A DNA stretch of 64,000 nucleotides from Candidatus Binatia bacterium (GTDB lineage Bacteria > Desulfobacterota > Binatia > UBA12015), in NCBI GenBank assembly GCA_029243485.1, contig JAQWRY010000010.1:1-64000 (forward strand). Reading direction: 5' to 3'. Below the pieces are notes generated by a model. That model worked only from the letters and a program-made list of their open reading frames with translations, made no database searches and was not told the DNA's origin. Positions 53,242-62,191 of this stretch are shown in pieces. The stretch's first letter is position 1; each line of letters opens with the position of its first letter. A program made the translations under genes and the position numbers.

Positions 53242-54405
53242 CTAGAACGACCGGGGCAGTCCAAAGCCCTGAGCGATCATGTTGCGCGCCATCTCGTTGC
53301 TGATGGGTCCGATTGAGAGAAGGCGTGAGTCGCGCCAGTAGCGCTGCATGTCGGTTTCCGCGGAGTAGCCCATCCCGCCGAGGATCGAGATGCCCCGGTC
53401 GGCTGCCTTGGAGACCGCTTCGGATGCGACTGTCTTTGCCATGGTCGACTCGACGCCGCAGGGCTTTCCTTCGGCCTGCAACCAGGCGGTGTTGTAGAGC
53501 AGCAGCTCGACCTGCTTCTGCGACATCGCGATGTCCGCAATGTAGTGCTGCAAAACCTGGAAGTGACCGATCGTCTTGCCGAACGCGGTACGCGTCTTCA
53601 TGTGCTCGAGCGCGTCTTCCAGAACGCCGTCGAGCATACCGAGGCACATCGCCGTGTTGAGGATCCGCTCGTTGTTGAGGGTCTTCGTCGTCTCGTACCA
53701 GGCCTTGCCCGCTTCCCCGAGGACGAAATTGTCGGCAACGAACGCGTCTTCGAAGTGGACGGCGCAGGAGCTGAGCGCGCGCATGCCAAGCTTCGGAAGT
53801 GGAGTCACGGTGACGCCGGGGGTCTCGCGCGGAACGAAGAACACCGTAATGCCATCGGTGCGCCGCGCCGGGTTCTTCTCGCTGCGCGCCATGAGGAGAA
53901 GATAGTCGGCGCTGTCTGCAGTCGTGCTCCAGATCTTCTCGCCGTTCACGCGCCAGCCATCACCGTCGCGGCGCGCCTCGGTTTTCATCCCGCCGAGGAG
54001 GTCGGTGCCGCCGCTCGGCTCGCTGAACGCCATCGCTGCACGGAGTTCGCCGGCTGCCATCTTGGGAAGAAACTCTTGCTTCTGCGCCTCGTTGCCGTGG
54101 ACCCGGATTGAGTGTGCGCCCGAGAACGAGGTGATGCCCCAGATCCAGGCGAGCCCGCCGGCGTGCCGCGCGAACTCGCGCGCGAACAGAGCTTGCGTGA
54201 TGATGTCGCCGCCGAGGCCGCCGTACTCTTCGGGGACGCCCACGCCGTGGAAGCCCGCACGCGTGAGGCGGTCCCACAACTCTTGCGGGTACTGGTGCTC
54301 TTGGCGTTCGAGGTCGCGGCACCAGTCTTTCGGGCACTCGTTCACGACCCACTTCCGCACGGATTCGCGAAAGAGGTGCTGTTCCTCGGTCAGGTCGAAA
54401 TTCAT
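53242..54405 (-). CDS. Acyl-CoA dehydrogenase
   Basis: 387 aa from ATG 54405 (MNFDLTEEQHLFRESVRKWV); 21 further upstream codons are open but not family-like. Motifs: VPEEYGGLGGDIITQALF, MAFSEPSGGTDLLGGMKTEA, TRTAFGKTIGHFQVLQHYIA and ILGGMGYSAETDMQRYWRDS with the usual C-terminal region. It lies 22 bases downstream of an SDR and directly upstream of an acyl-CoA synthetase, within the catabolic operon. Confidence 0.9.
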   Translation of the reverse strand: MNFDLTEEQHLFRESVRKWVVNECPKDWCRDLERQEHQYPQELWDRLTRAGFHGVGVPEEYGGLGGDIITQALFAREFARHAGGLAWIWGITSFSGAHSIRVHGNEAQKQEFLPKMAAGELRAAMAFSEPSGGTDLLGGMKTEARRDGDGWRVNGEKIWSTTADSADYLLLMARSEKNPARRTDGITVFFVPRETPGVTVTPLPKLGMRALSSCAVHFEDAFVADNFVLGEAGKAWYETTKTLNNERILNTAMCLGMLDGVLEDALEHMKTRTAFGKTIGHFQVLQHYIADIAMSQKQVELLLYNTAWLQAEGKPCGVESTMAKTVASEAVSKAADRGISILGGMGYSAETDMQRYWRDSRLLSIGPISNEMARNMIAQGFGLPRSF

Positions 54406-54427
54406 CGTGGGTTCTCGCTTTGCGGCG

Positions 54428-55228
54428 TTAGAGGGCGGTGTAGCCGCCGTCGGCGGCGAAGACGCCACCGGTGATCCAGCCCGTCTCGTCGGAGAGAAGG
54501 AACTGCGCGAACGAGGCGATGTCTTCGGGGGTGCCGAGGCGTCCGATTGGGTAGCGCTTCACTGCATTCTTGAGGCCTTCCTCGGCACTCATCGATCCCG
54601 TCGCGGTGGGAATGTTCTGCGCCGCGCGTTCGGCGTATGTCGCCGTGACGAGCGGGGTGGGGACGGTGCCGGGGCAGAGCGCGTTGACGCGCACGTGTCG
54701 GTTGCCGAACTCGACTGCGATCTGACGCGTGAGGCCGATCACTCCGGCCTTGGCCGCTGCGTACGGTGCGATGCCCGGGATGCCAACGAGGCCGCCGATA
54801 CTCGCCTGGTTCACGATCGACCCGCCACCGTTCTCGACCATGAACGGCAGCACGACCTTGTTCGAGAGCCACACGCCCGTGAGGTTGATGGCGATGACGC
54901 GGTCCCAGGTTTGGAGGTCCATCGACATCGCATCGCCGACGCCGGTGATGCCGGCGTTCGCGAAGAGGCCGTCGATGGAGCCCAAGGCGCTCGCCGCTTC
55001 CTGCGCCATGCGCTCCATGTCGGGAAGAGAAGACACGTCCGCGGTGATCGCGATGCTCGTACCGCCGGCCGTCGCGATCTTGCTCGCGGTTTCCGCCGCG
55101 GCCTCCGCACTGCGGTCCACCGCGGCGACCGAAGCGCCTTCCGACGCGAACAGCGCCGCCGATGCCGCGCCGATCCCGGAGCCGGCACCGGTCACGATGA
55201 TTCGCTTTCCTTCGAGCTTGCCCGACAC
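54428..55228 (-). CDS. SDR family oxidoreductase
   Basis: 266 aa starting with GTG 55228, a few bases after the previous gene's TAA; an earlier ATG would overlap that gene. Motifs: VTGAGSGIG, NAGITG, NQASIGGLVGIPGIAPYAAA with the YxxxK pair, and a C-terminus WITGGVFAADGGYTAL. A dehydrogenase for a hydroxyacyl or cyclic alcohol substrate is inferred from the neighbours. Confidence 0.9.
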   Translation of the reverse strand: MSGKLEGKRIIVTGAGSGIGAASAALFASEGASVAAVDRSAEAAAETASKIATAGGTSIAITADVSSLPDMERMAQEAASALGSIDGLFANAGITGVGDAMSMDLQTWDRVIAINLTGVWLSNKVVLPFMVENGGGSIVNQASIGGLVGIPGIAPYAAAKAGVIGLTRQIAVEFGNRHVRVNALCPGTVPTPLVTATYAERAAQNIPTATGSMSAEEGLKNAVKRYPIGRLGTPEDIASFAQFLLSDETGWITGGVFAADGGYTAL

Positions 55229-55233
55229 GATCC

Positions 55234-55989
55234 TTAGAACGTTCCCTTGTGCTGCACGCCGTCGATCGCAATGCACTCGCCGGAGATCCAGCTAGCCCGG
55301 TTTGACGCGAGGTAGACGACGGCGTCGGAGACTTCTTCGGGTCGGCCGAGTCGACCGAACGGGATGCTGGCCAGGGTGGCTTCGTAGTGGGCCGGTACGC
55401 CTTGCTTCACTTGGTCCCAGATTCCGCCGGGGAACTCGATCGAGCCGGGGGCGACGCAATTTACGCGAATTCCTTTTGATGCGAGTGCGACCGCGGCGTT
55501 CTTCGCGTGACTGATCATCGCGGCCTTCGCCGCGGAGTAGGCGGGGGGCATGCCGCCCTCGAGCGCGGCGATCGATGAAATGTGCACGATGCTGCCGCCG
55601 CCCGCCGCTTCCATCCAGGGCGCGACCGTCCACGTCGCACGAACCGCGGGCATCAGGTCGCCGGTCCATCCGGCGAGCCAACTCTCCTCGTCGTCGGTGC
55701 CGCCGAAGCCCGAGGCGTTGTTGATTAAGATGTCGACGCCGCCGAGCGCCGCGCGACTCCCCTCGAGGAAGCTTGCGAGCGACGCTCCATCCCGGGCGTC
55801 ACACGCCTCTGCGTTCACGCGAACGCCGCGTTCTCGGATCTCGTTGGCGGTCTCTTCGAGCGCCTCCGTCCCGCGCGCGCACAGCGAGATGTTCGCCCCC
55901 TCGTCCGCAAATCCCAGCGCGATCGACTTGCCGATCCCACGACTCGCGCCGGTCACGACGACCGCCTTCCCTCGAAGCCCCAAATCCAT
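55234..55989 (-). CDS. SDR family oxidoreductase, first gene of the catabolic operon
   Basis: 251 aa from ATG 55989, with AAAGG 9 bases upstream. Motifs: VTGASRGIG, NNASGFGG, HISSIAALEGGMPPAYSAAK (Ser, Tyr, Lys) and ASWISGECIAIDGVQHKGTF. It is followed at short distance by SDR, acyl-CoA dehydrogenase and acyl-CoA synthetase genes on the same strand. Just upstream lies a cluster of palindromic repeats that probably also holds the promoter. Confidence 0.9.
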   Translation of the reverse strand: MDLGLRGKAVVVTGASRGIGKSIALGFADEGANISLCARGTEALEETANEIRERGVRVNAEACDARDGASLASFLEGSRAALGGVDILINNASGFGGTDDEESWLAGWTGDLMPAVRATWTVAPWMEAAGGGSIVHISSIAALEGGMPPAYSAAKAAMISHAKNAAVALASKGIRVNCVAPGSIEFPGGIWDQVKQGVPAHYEATLASIPFGRLGRPEEVSDAVVYLASNRASWISGECIAIDGVQHKGTF

Positions 55990-56059
55990 GCCGAATGCCT
56001 TTCGTTGCCCCCGCCCACTGCGGAAGTGAGTTTTCACTACCCTGGACGGACCCGTGAGG

Positions 56060-56225
56060 GAAAGCAGGTACGTTCTTTAATCTCGGCCAAGTGCTTAAGC
56101 GTCGCGGCTGTCCAGGTGCCGTCCGCGTCGGACCGGCGACGGTCCCAGGGCTCTGGGGTGCACGCCCAGCCGGTCAGATTCTGACGATTAAAGGTTCGGT
56201 CGAGATTAAAAGACGTCCCCGCTTT
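56060..56225. repeat. Degenerate palindromic element, same family
   Basis: The left arm (56060-56106, plus) and right arm (56181-56225, minus) agree at most positions (AAAGC..GG.ACGT..TTTAATCTCG.CC). The arm-spacer-arm layout spans 166 bp, close to the 159 bp of the perfect element at 51448. It lies between divergent genes. Confidence 0.75.
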
Positions 56226-56274
56226 GGCAGGTGCTTTGGCGGTGGGTCCCGGAGACGCAGTAAAGTCGACCGGT

Positions 56275-56315
56275 TGGCTACTAAACGTTTTTGGGCGACT
56301 AACCAACGTTCCTAG
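56275..56315 (-). repeat. Interspersed repeat, half copy
   Basis: On the minus strand it reads GGAACGTTGGTTAGTCGCCC and then TTTAGTAGCC. The outer end is 20 bases before the start codon of the pectin-acetylesterase-like gene. Confidence 0.75.
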
Positions 56316-56335
56316 CCGTGCTAGGGTTCGCGGCT

Positions 56336-58189
56336 ATGCAGATTGGAATTCGGCGACTCGTGCTCGTGGCTGCCCTCGTTTTGAGCTTTGGGGTGGTGGG
56401 CTGTTCTGACTCGGACGAGGGCTCGGGGGATTCGGGGGGCGAGAGACCGGAGATGCCGATGCCGACGCCGGAGCCCGCGCCGGAGTTGTCGTGTGCCGAG
56501 GTGGCGTCGGAGGCGTTGCGGAGCTGCTTGGGATCGTACGGGGCGGCCGTCGCGAGTTGTTACAGCGATGATGGCGCACCGTGTGCCGGGAACGACGCTG
56601 CGGTAAACGCGGCGACGTCGGACCTGGAGACCGCGGTGCGCGATAACTGCGCAGATGGGGACTTCCTGTCGCTCTCCGCCGACGCGCTCGTCGGTCGTCT
56701 GAAGAATTCGTGTTCGTCCGAAGCGTCGTCGCTGGCTTGGCGTACGTACGGCGGTCCCCAGGGTGCCGTCTACCCGAGTGTCGATGGCACCGGGCAGTCG
56801 TGTCTCACCGCCGCGCACGTTGCTGCATCGAGCATGGTCGACCAGGCGCTCGCCGGGATCAACGCGTGTCTCGCGAGTGGCGACTGCGGCTCGGTCGAAC
56901 AGGATCGAAGTGCACTGGCCGCAACGATGCAGTCCGACGTCGAGGCCGCGTGCGACGATCTCAGTAGCCTGATCGCGGTCACGCCCGAAACGTACGTCGC
57001 GCGCTCGGCGCATCAGATCGACTGCATCACGGCTACCGGTCAGCCGGATACGACCGGCGTAAACCTGAACTGTGGTCCGTCCAACACGGACTTCGATGCG
57101 CCGCGCGGCGAGTACAAGCAGATCATCGTCGACGGCGACAAGTGGGGTTCGCTGTGCGGCGACGGTTCCGACTTTGCCTTTCAGGTCCGCCTCGCGCCCG
57201 AGGGCGAGCCTCTCGATCGCATCCTGATCGGCCTGCAGGGCGGCGGCGTTTGTCTCTTCGGCAACGACTGCAGCGCGCGCTTCAATGGCAATCCGGGACT
57301 CTTCACGGCGATGGATGACGAGCCGTTTAGCATCGGCATCGCGTCGACGGATCCCGAGATCAGCCCGTTCGCCAATTGGACCAAGATCTACCTCCCCTAC
57401 TGCAACCAGGACGTCTTCGCCGGCGGCGGGGTCGTCGAAGAGTTCGACGAGATCTCGATTCCCCGATACGGCGGCGTGAACCTGCGGGCCGCAGTGCAGA
57501 TGACGCGCGATGTCGTCTGGAAGCTCATGGACGAGGAAGGCGACGCCGGCTTCCGTCCGGATGAGATCGTCGCGCTATTCGGCGGTTGGTCGGCCGGTGG
57601 GTACGGCACGCTGTACAACTACCACTGGCTTCTCGATGACCTGCAGTGGCCGCGGACCGCGGCCTTCCCCGATGCGGGGCTTGCACTGGACAACGGATCC
57701 GTCCTCGGCGTGAGCGGGCTCGGCGACGTGAAGATCCCCGCCTGGGGCACCCTCCAGAACCTGCCGTCGTACTGCTTCGACGGTCAATGCGCCGTCGGCC
57801 CGACGCTCTACAACGCGATCTCGCCGCGATTGAAGCAGGTTCCCGAGCAGCAGATGCTGATCCTCAGCAACCCGAAGGACAACACGCAGCAGAACGACGC
57901 CTTCTTCGATGACGAGGCGTTCTGGATCAACACGCTCCGGCAGTCGTACTGCGACACGAAGGACCTGAACGGCATCCAGTACTACTTCACGAGCGTGTCC
58001 GACGAGAGCGTTCATGTCGTTTCGCTGGGCGGCAATCTCTGGCTCGGTGAAGTCGACGGTGAAGTCATGGCCGATTGGTTCTGGCGCGCAATCACGGATC
58101 CCGACACGGTCGAGGACCGCGCCGAAGAGGGTGACTTCGTGACCGCGATCCCGGGCGTCGAGCCGTATCCGTGTGAGGTCGCGCCGTGA
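56336..58189 (+). CDS. Pectin-acetylesterase-like lipoprotein with N-terminal cysteine module
   Basis: 617 aa from ATG 56336. The lipoprotein signal ends VLSFGVVGC, followed by a Pro/Glu-rich linker. Residues of about 45-235 form a cysteine-rich helical module (about 13 Cys, for example CAEVASEALRSCLGSYGAAV). Residues of about 255-615 are the PAE/Notum-like hydrolase: LIGLQGGGVCLFGNDCSARF, IYLPYCNQDVFAGG and the nucleophile GGWSAGGYGTLYNYHWL, with a late ESVHVV near the expected His. It removes acyl or acetyl groups from a surface or environmental polymer. A repeat copy ends 20 bases before the start. Confidence 0.85.
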   Translation: MQIGIRRLVLVAALVLSFGVVGCSDSDEGSGDSGGERPEMPMPTPEPAPELSCAEVASEALRSCLGSYGAAVASCYSDDGAPCAGNDAAVNAATSDLETAVRDNCADGDFLSLSADALVGRLKNSCSSEASSLAWRTYGGPQGAVYPSVDGTGQSCLTAAHVAASSMVDQALAGINACLASGDCGSVEQDRSALAATMQSDVEAACDDLSSLIAVTPETYVARSAHQIDCITATGQPDTTGVNLNCGPSNTDFDAPRGEYKQIIVDGDKWGSLCGDGSDFAFQVRLAPEGEPLDRILIGLQGGGVCLFGNDCSARFNGNPGLFTAMDDEPFSIGIASTDPEISPFANWTKIYLPYCNQDVFAGGGVVEEFDEISIPRYGGVNLRAAVQMTRDVVWKLMDEEGDAGFRPDEIVALFGGWSAGGYGTLYNYHWLLDDLQWPRTAAFPDAGLALDNGSVLGVSGLGDVKIPAWGTLQNLPSYCFDGQCAVGPTLYNAISPRLKQVPEQQMLILSNPKDNTQQNDAFFDDEAFWINTLRQSYCDTKDLNGIQYYFTSVSDESVHVVSLGGNLWLGEVDGEVMADWFWRAITDPDTVEDRAEEGDFVTAIPGVEPYPCEVAP

Positions 58190-58209
58190 GCCGGACGCAG
58201 GATTGGCCG

Positions 58210-58686
58210 ATGCGGTCCGTTCTTCTGGCGATGATCGGGAGTCTCCTCGCCGGCGCGTCTTCCGCGCCGGCGCAGGAGTCGTCCGTGCAGTAAAGCCGAT
58301 ACGGCGCCGCGACCCTCATCCAGAAGGACTTTGGTCCGGAGCGGTGGTCGATCCATCACCGGATCCAAGAGGGGTTCGTGTCGGGCAACGTCTTCTACAC
58401 GGACGGCCGCCCACCGATCGTCCTGTCCTGCGATCGCATCGTGCTCGTATCCGACGAAGCAACCTATCGGGGCTTCGACGCCCCGGATTGCCGTCTCGAC
58501 GACGGGGTGGCTTGTAGGTGCCTGCTTGTCGGGGAAGTCGTCTTGCCGACATCCTTCCTCGTGCCTACCGCCGATCGGGGGCTCCTACGCGCCACCCGAA
58601 TCGGCAGCGTCGATCACGTCGAGTTGGATTCCGCTCACGCCGAGCCTCCGGCTTCAGCCCACAAAGATAACCCCTTGCGGTGGTAG
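58210..58686 (+). pseudogene. Secreted protein gene with an in-frame TAA
   Basis: ATG 58210 opens a signal peptide (RSVLLAMIGSLLAGASSAPA) and stops at TAA 58291-58293 after QESSVQ. The same frame then continues without interruption to 58686: SRYGAATLIQKDFGPERWSI, FYTDGRPPIVLSCDRIVLVS. So a protein of about 158 aa is cut by one nonsense codon. The start is 20 bases after the esterase stop, so they form an operon. No family is recognised. Confidence 0.55.
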
Positions 58687-58733
58687 TTTAGGCGATCGCG
58701 GCGGCGATCGGCGCCTGCTGCTAGGAAATCGGC

Positions 58734-59507
58734 ATGACGCAGATCTTCGAGCCCACGACCGACTTCCTCGAGACGGACCTCCGAGACGGGATCCTGACTA
58801 TACGCCTGAACCGTCCCGACGCGCTCAATGCCTTCCGGCCCGAGATGCTGATCGGGATTGCCGAGTTCGCGGAGGCTGCGACGACCTCTGAGGATGTCGC
58901 CGTACTCGTTCTGGAGGGCGCTGGCAGGGCGTTCTCCGCCGGAGTGGATCTGAAGGTTCTGCAGAACGAGACCCCGCAAGCCGGCAAGATCGGCAACGTC
59001 TTCGACGACTCGGCCCGGCGCGCTTACCTAGCCCTGCGGAGGTGCTCCCGCCCGGTGATCGCTAAGGTTCACGGTGCCTGCTTCACGGGCGCGCTCGAGA
59101 TGGCGTTACACTGCGATTTCATCCTGACGACGGCTGCGACCAAGTTCGGGGACACCCATGCGAAGTTCGGGCTTCGGCCGACGTGGGGGATGTCGCAGAC
59201 GTTGGCGCAGGCCGTGGGCCTGCGTCGCGCGAAGGAGCTGTCGTTCACGGCGCGCACCTTCCTGGGGGAGGAAGCGGTCACGCTCGGCGTTGCGAATGCG
59301 GCCGTCGCAGACAAGGACGCGCTCGACGCGCTCGTTCTCGAGCGGGCGAACGCCATCACGAAGAACTCCCGTGCCGCCGTCGCCGCGATGAAGGACCTCT
59401 ACGCCGTCGCCCAATCCGGTTGCGACATCGAAGACGGCCTCGTCGAAGAAGCGGCCCGTTTGTATCCGGAAATCCGCGATACGGCCGAGCGCCTCTCCGG
59501 GTTCTGA
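58734..59507 (+). CDS. Enoyl-CoA hydratase/isomerase family protein
   Basis: 257 aa crotonase fold: LTIRLNRPDALNAFRPEML, oxyanion-hole AGRAFSAGVDLKVL and KVHGACFTGALEMALHCDFI. The usual first catalytic Glu region reads FTGALEMAL, and THAKFGLRPTWGMSQTLAQA follows. It hydrates or isomerises enoyl-CoA in beta-oxidation, fitting the nearby acyl-CoA dehydrogenases. Confidence 0.9.
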   Translation: MTQIFEPTTDFLETDLRDGILTIRLNRPDALNAFRPEMLIGIAEFAEAATTSEDVAVLVLEGAGRAFSAGVDLKVLQNETPQAGKIGNVFDDSARRAYLALRRCSRPVIAKVHGACFTGALEMALHCDFILTTAATKFGDTHAKFGLRPTWGMSQTLAQAVGLRRAKELSFTARTFLGEEAVTLGVANAAVADKDALDALVLERANAITKNSRAAVAAMKDLYAVAQSGCDIEDGLVEEAARLYPEIRDTAERLSGF

Positions 59508-59551
59508 GCCGGGGGAAATCCCCACCACCCTGCAAGTCTCAGGCAGTGTCT

Positions 59552-59597
59552 GAAGTAGGGACGTTCGTTAGTCTCGGCCGTTTGTTTAGTCGTCACT
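59552..59597 (+). repeat. Interspersed repeat, half copy
   Basis: 46 bp starting GAAGTAGGGACGTTCGTTAG, with TTAGTC twice 18 bp apart. No partner arm is found within 200 bp. It lies 45 bases after the enoyl-CoA hydratase stop; the rest of the gap to the P450 gene has no recognised feature. Confidence 0.8.
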
Positions 59598-59810
59598 TCT
59601 GTCGCGCCCCGATCGTGCACATCAGACCGCTTCTCGGCGTCGGGGAGGTCGCGCGTTTGAGCACGGCGACGGGGATGGTGCGGACGTCCGTCGTGCGTTC
59701 CTCGCTGCCGAGCACGCGCCCGCAAAACGCCGATGGATCCAAGGGTGTATCCTGAAGAGGAACTCCGTGGCGGGATTGCGGCTCGCCGCGGGCATCGGAC
59801 TCAGCTCCGT

Positions 59811-61028
59811 TTATTGCAACGCGACGGGCATGCTTTTGATGCCGTTGATGAAGTTCGAGCGAAGGCGCTTGACCGGGCCGTTGAGATGGATGTTCGGGAA
59901 GCGGCGTAGAAGCTCTTCGAGGGCGACGCGCATCTCGAGCCGCGCCATGTGACTCCCCGCACAAAAGTGCGTGCCGGTGCCGAACGCGAGGTGGGGATCG
60001 GTCTTGCGGCTGATGTCGAACACTTCCGGGCTCTCGAAGACGTCGGGGTCGCGGTTCGCGGCGCCGTAGTAGACGACGACCTTGTCTCCCTCCCGGATCT
60101 TCTGTCCTCGAATCTCGGTGTCGCGCATGGCGGTCCGGCGGAACTGCATCACCGGCGTCGCGAAGCGCAGCATCTCGTCGATGGCCTGCGGGAGAAGGCT
60201 CGGGTCGCGCCGAAGCAGCTCGAATTGCTCGGGATTGTCCGACAACGCCTGCACGCCGCCGCTGAGTGCATTCCGGGTGGTTTCGTTCCCGGCGATGATC
60301 AGCAGGAAGAAGTTCATGCCGAGCTTCAGTCGGTCGATGGGGACGCCGCTCACGCTGCCGTTTGCGAGGCTCGAGAAGATGTCGCCCGTGGGATGTTTGC
60401 GCCGTTTGCGTGCGAGTAAGGCCGCGTAGATGAAGATCTCGATCACGGCGAGGCGGCCGCGAAACGCGCTGCTCACCCCGGGATCAGTAGAGCCGATCAG
60501 CTTGTTGGTCCACTTGTAGAACTTCTTAGAGTCCTTGTCGGGCACGCCGAGGAAGTGGCATAGGGCGCGAAGGGAGACCGGCGCGGAGATGTCCTCGACG
60601 AAGTCGCATTCGGCCCGACCTTCGAGCGCGTCGAGCGTCTGGCAGACGATCTCCCGCGTGTCCTCTTCGGTCGACTTCACGGTGCGGGGTTTGAAGTGCG
60701 GTGTCATCACCTTGCGCAGCTCGGTGTGCTTGGGCGGATCCATGTTGATGAGCTGCTCGCGCATGTTCTCGAGATCTCTCTGGTGGAGGTCGGTCATGAC
60801 GCTGCTGCCGCGCTCAGACGAGAAGAGCTCAGAGTTCTTCGAGACGAATGCCACATCCTCGTACCGCGTGAGTGCCCAATAGCCGGCGCCCTGGGGCGCA
60901 CCGGGGATCTTGCACTCGGGTTGCCAATGGACCGGCGAACTCTCCCGCAGCATGCGGAAGTAGTCGTGCGGGACCCCGGCGACGTAGGTCTGCGGATCAG
61001 AAAGGTCGAGTCCTGTGGACATGGGCAT
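59811..61028 (-). CDS. Cytochrome P450, CYP124/125/142-like
   Basis: 405 aa soluble bacterial P450. The I-helix is LIIAGNETTRNALSGG, K-helix EMLRFATPVMQFRR (ExxR), and the heme loop FGTGTHFCAGSHMARLEMRV with the Cys ligand. The C-terminus LRSNFINGIKSMPV and the DPPKHTELRKVMTPHF motif resemble the CYP124/125/142 group, which hydroxylates the end of sterol or methyl-branched chains. The flanking genes (acyl-CoA synthetases, dehydrogenases, hydratase) would take the product onward by beta-oxidation. Electron partners are not in the window. Confidence 0.9.
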   Translation of the reverse strand: MPMSTGLDLSDPQTYVAGVPHDYFRMLRESSPVHWQPECKIPGAPQGAGYWALTRYEDVAFVSKNSELFSSERGSSVMTDLHQRDLENMREQLINMDPPKHTELRKVMTPHFKPRTVKSTEEDTREIVCQTLDALEGRAECDFVEDISAPVSLRALCHFLGVPDKDSKKFYKWTNKLIGSTDPGVSSAFRGRLAVIEIFIYAALLARKRRKHPTGDIFSSLANGSVSGVPIDRLKLGMNFFLLIIAGNETTRNALSGGVQALSDNPEQFELLRRDPSLLPQAIDEMLRFATPVMQFRRTAMRDTEIRGQKIREGDKVVVYYGAANRDPDVFESPEVFDISRKTDPHLAFGTGTHFCAGSHMARLEMRVALEELLRRFPNIHLNGPVKRLRSNFINGIKSMPVALQ

Positions 61029-61038
61029 TGAAGGGCTC

Positions 61039-61343
61039 TTAGCGCTTGGCTGCGGCGGCGCTCAAGGCCTCGCCACCGATGAGGGAGGCTACACCGATCA
61101 GGTCGACGACGACCACCCGCTGGAACTCGGCATTGTAGCCACCGACGCCGACGCCGATCACGAGATAGGAGACCATGCTGACGAGCCCGACTCCGGTCGC
61201 GAGCGGGCGCAGCGGGGGATGGAATGCCGCGATCAGGGGGATCCCTTACCGCGCATGCAGGCGGTCGGCCGAGAGAACGCCGGTCACCGGGCCAAATTGA
61301 TGATCGCGGCCACGAGGAAGAGCGCGGTCAAGAGGAGCTGCAT
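61039..61343 (-). pseudogene. Small membrane protein remnant (four-helix family often annotated as PPAT-like)
   Basis: From ATG 61343: MQLLLTALFLVAAIINLA, then in a second frame VTGVLSAD, and in a third PLRPLATGVGLVSMVSYLVI, GVGVGGYNAEFQRVVVVDLI, with a stop at 61039. Family members have about 30 extra residues (including MRHRAVLFG) in the middle that are missing here. At least two frame changes and one deletion are present. Confidence 0.5.
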
Positions 61344-61480
61344 GTCGCCCAGGATAGCCACGGTCGACCTGCGGGAACAGTGGCCGTCAGGTGGTCGGGA
61401 GGAGCCTACGGGCCTTCGGGTGCCCCGATTGCTCCCGCGGGCTGGGCAGAGTACGCCTTGGGAGCGAAGGGAGGACCACC

Positions 61481-61894
61481 ATGGGTGAAATTCGAGTCGA
61501 AGAGGAGGTCGACGCCAAGCCGGAGACAGTTTGGGCGCTCGTCCGCGAGTTCGGCGGCGTCAAGGAGTGGAACGACGGGATCGACAGCTGTGAGGTCGAC
61601 GGTTCGGGCATCGGTGCGGTCCGCACGCTCAAGATGGGCGGCATCGAGATCCAGGAACGTCTGGAGCACATCGACGACACCGGCCGCACGTTTTCCTACT
61701 CGATCATCTCCGGTCCGGTGCCCGTGGAGAACTACCTCGCGTCAATGACGATCCACGACGCGGCCGAGGGCAAGGCGCGCGTCACGTGGCAGGGCAGCTT
61801 CGATCCGAAGGGCGTTGCGGAAGAAGACTGTGCGAAGCTCTTTACCGGCGTTTATCAGGGCGGCATCGCGGCGATCCGAAAAGCCGTCACCTGA
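61481..61894 (+). CDS. SRPBCC (START-like) family protein
   Basis: 137 aa from ATG 61481, with GGGAGG 6 bases upstream. The sequence IRVEEEVDAKPETVWALVRE, then FGGVKEWNDGIDSCEV and a C-terminal helix CAKLFTGVYQGGIAAIRKAV match polyketide-cyclase/PYR-like lipid-binding folds. It binds a hydrophobic ligand in the cytoplasm; given the neighbours, this could be a sterol-like or acyl substrate. Confidence 0.85.
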   Translation: MGEIRVEEEVDAKPETVWALVREFGGVKEWNDGIDSCEVDGSGIGAVRTLKMGGIEIQERLEHIDDTGRTFSYSIISGPVPVENYLASMTIHDAAEGKARVTWQGSFDPKGVAEEDCAKLFTGVYQGGIAAIRKAVT

Positions 61895-61966
61895 TCGATC
61901 TCGCATCCTTGGCCGTGGAAACGGTCGGGGTGCATCCGTCGCGGGGATTCTGATGGGCCGATCGCC

Positions 61967-62191
61967 ATGACGGTTCCCGGAAGTTGTCTCTGCGGAAAGG
62001 TCTGGTGCGAAGTTTCGTCGCCGTTCCTCGACATCTCTCAGTGCCACTGCAGCAAGTGCCGAAAGCTGTCGGGCTCGGCCGCGGGAGCTCGAGTACGGGA
62101 TGAAGGCGCTCGAGACCGGCGAGCTTCGCTCCGGGTTGGATGGCTACGCGTCGGGCGGGTGACGCGACAGCGATCTGAGCTAGGAGCCTGA
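61967..62191 (+). pseudogene. GFA-family (glutathione-dependent formaldehyde-activating-like) gene, internally deleted
   Basis: The N-terminus GSCLCGKVWCEVSSPFLDIS, QCHCSKCRKLSGSA has the first zinc-binding cysteines of the GFA/Mss4-like fold. After GSA the expected beta core and CGS motif are missing. A different frame then reads EYGMKALETGELRSGLDGYA like a family C-terminus. The product as read would be a 74-aa fragment. Confidence 0.6.

Noticed and set aside
52088-53647. 519-aa minus-strand frame
   Set aside because: Arg/Ser-rich shadow of the acyl-CoA synthetase and dehydrogenase genes.
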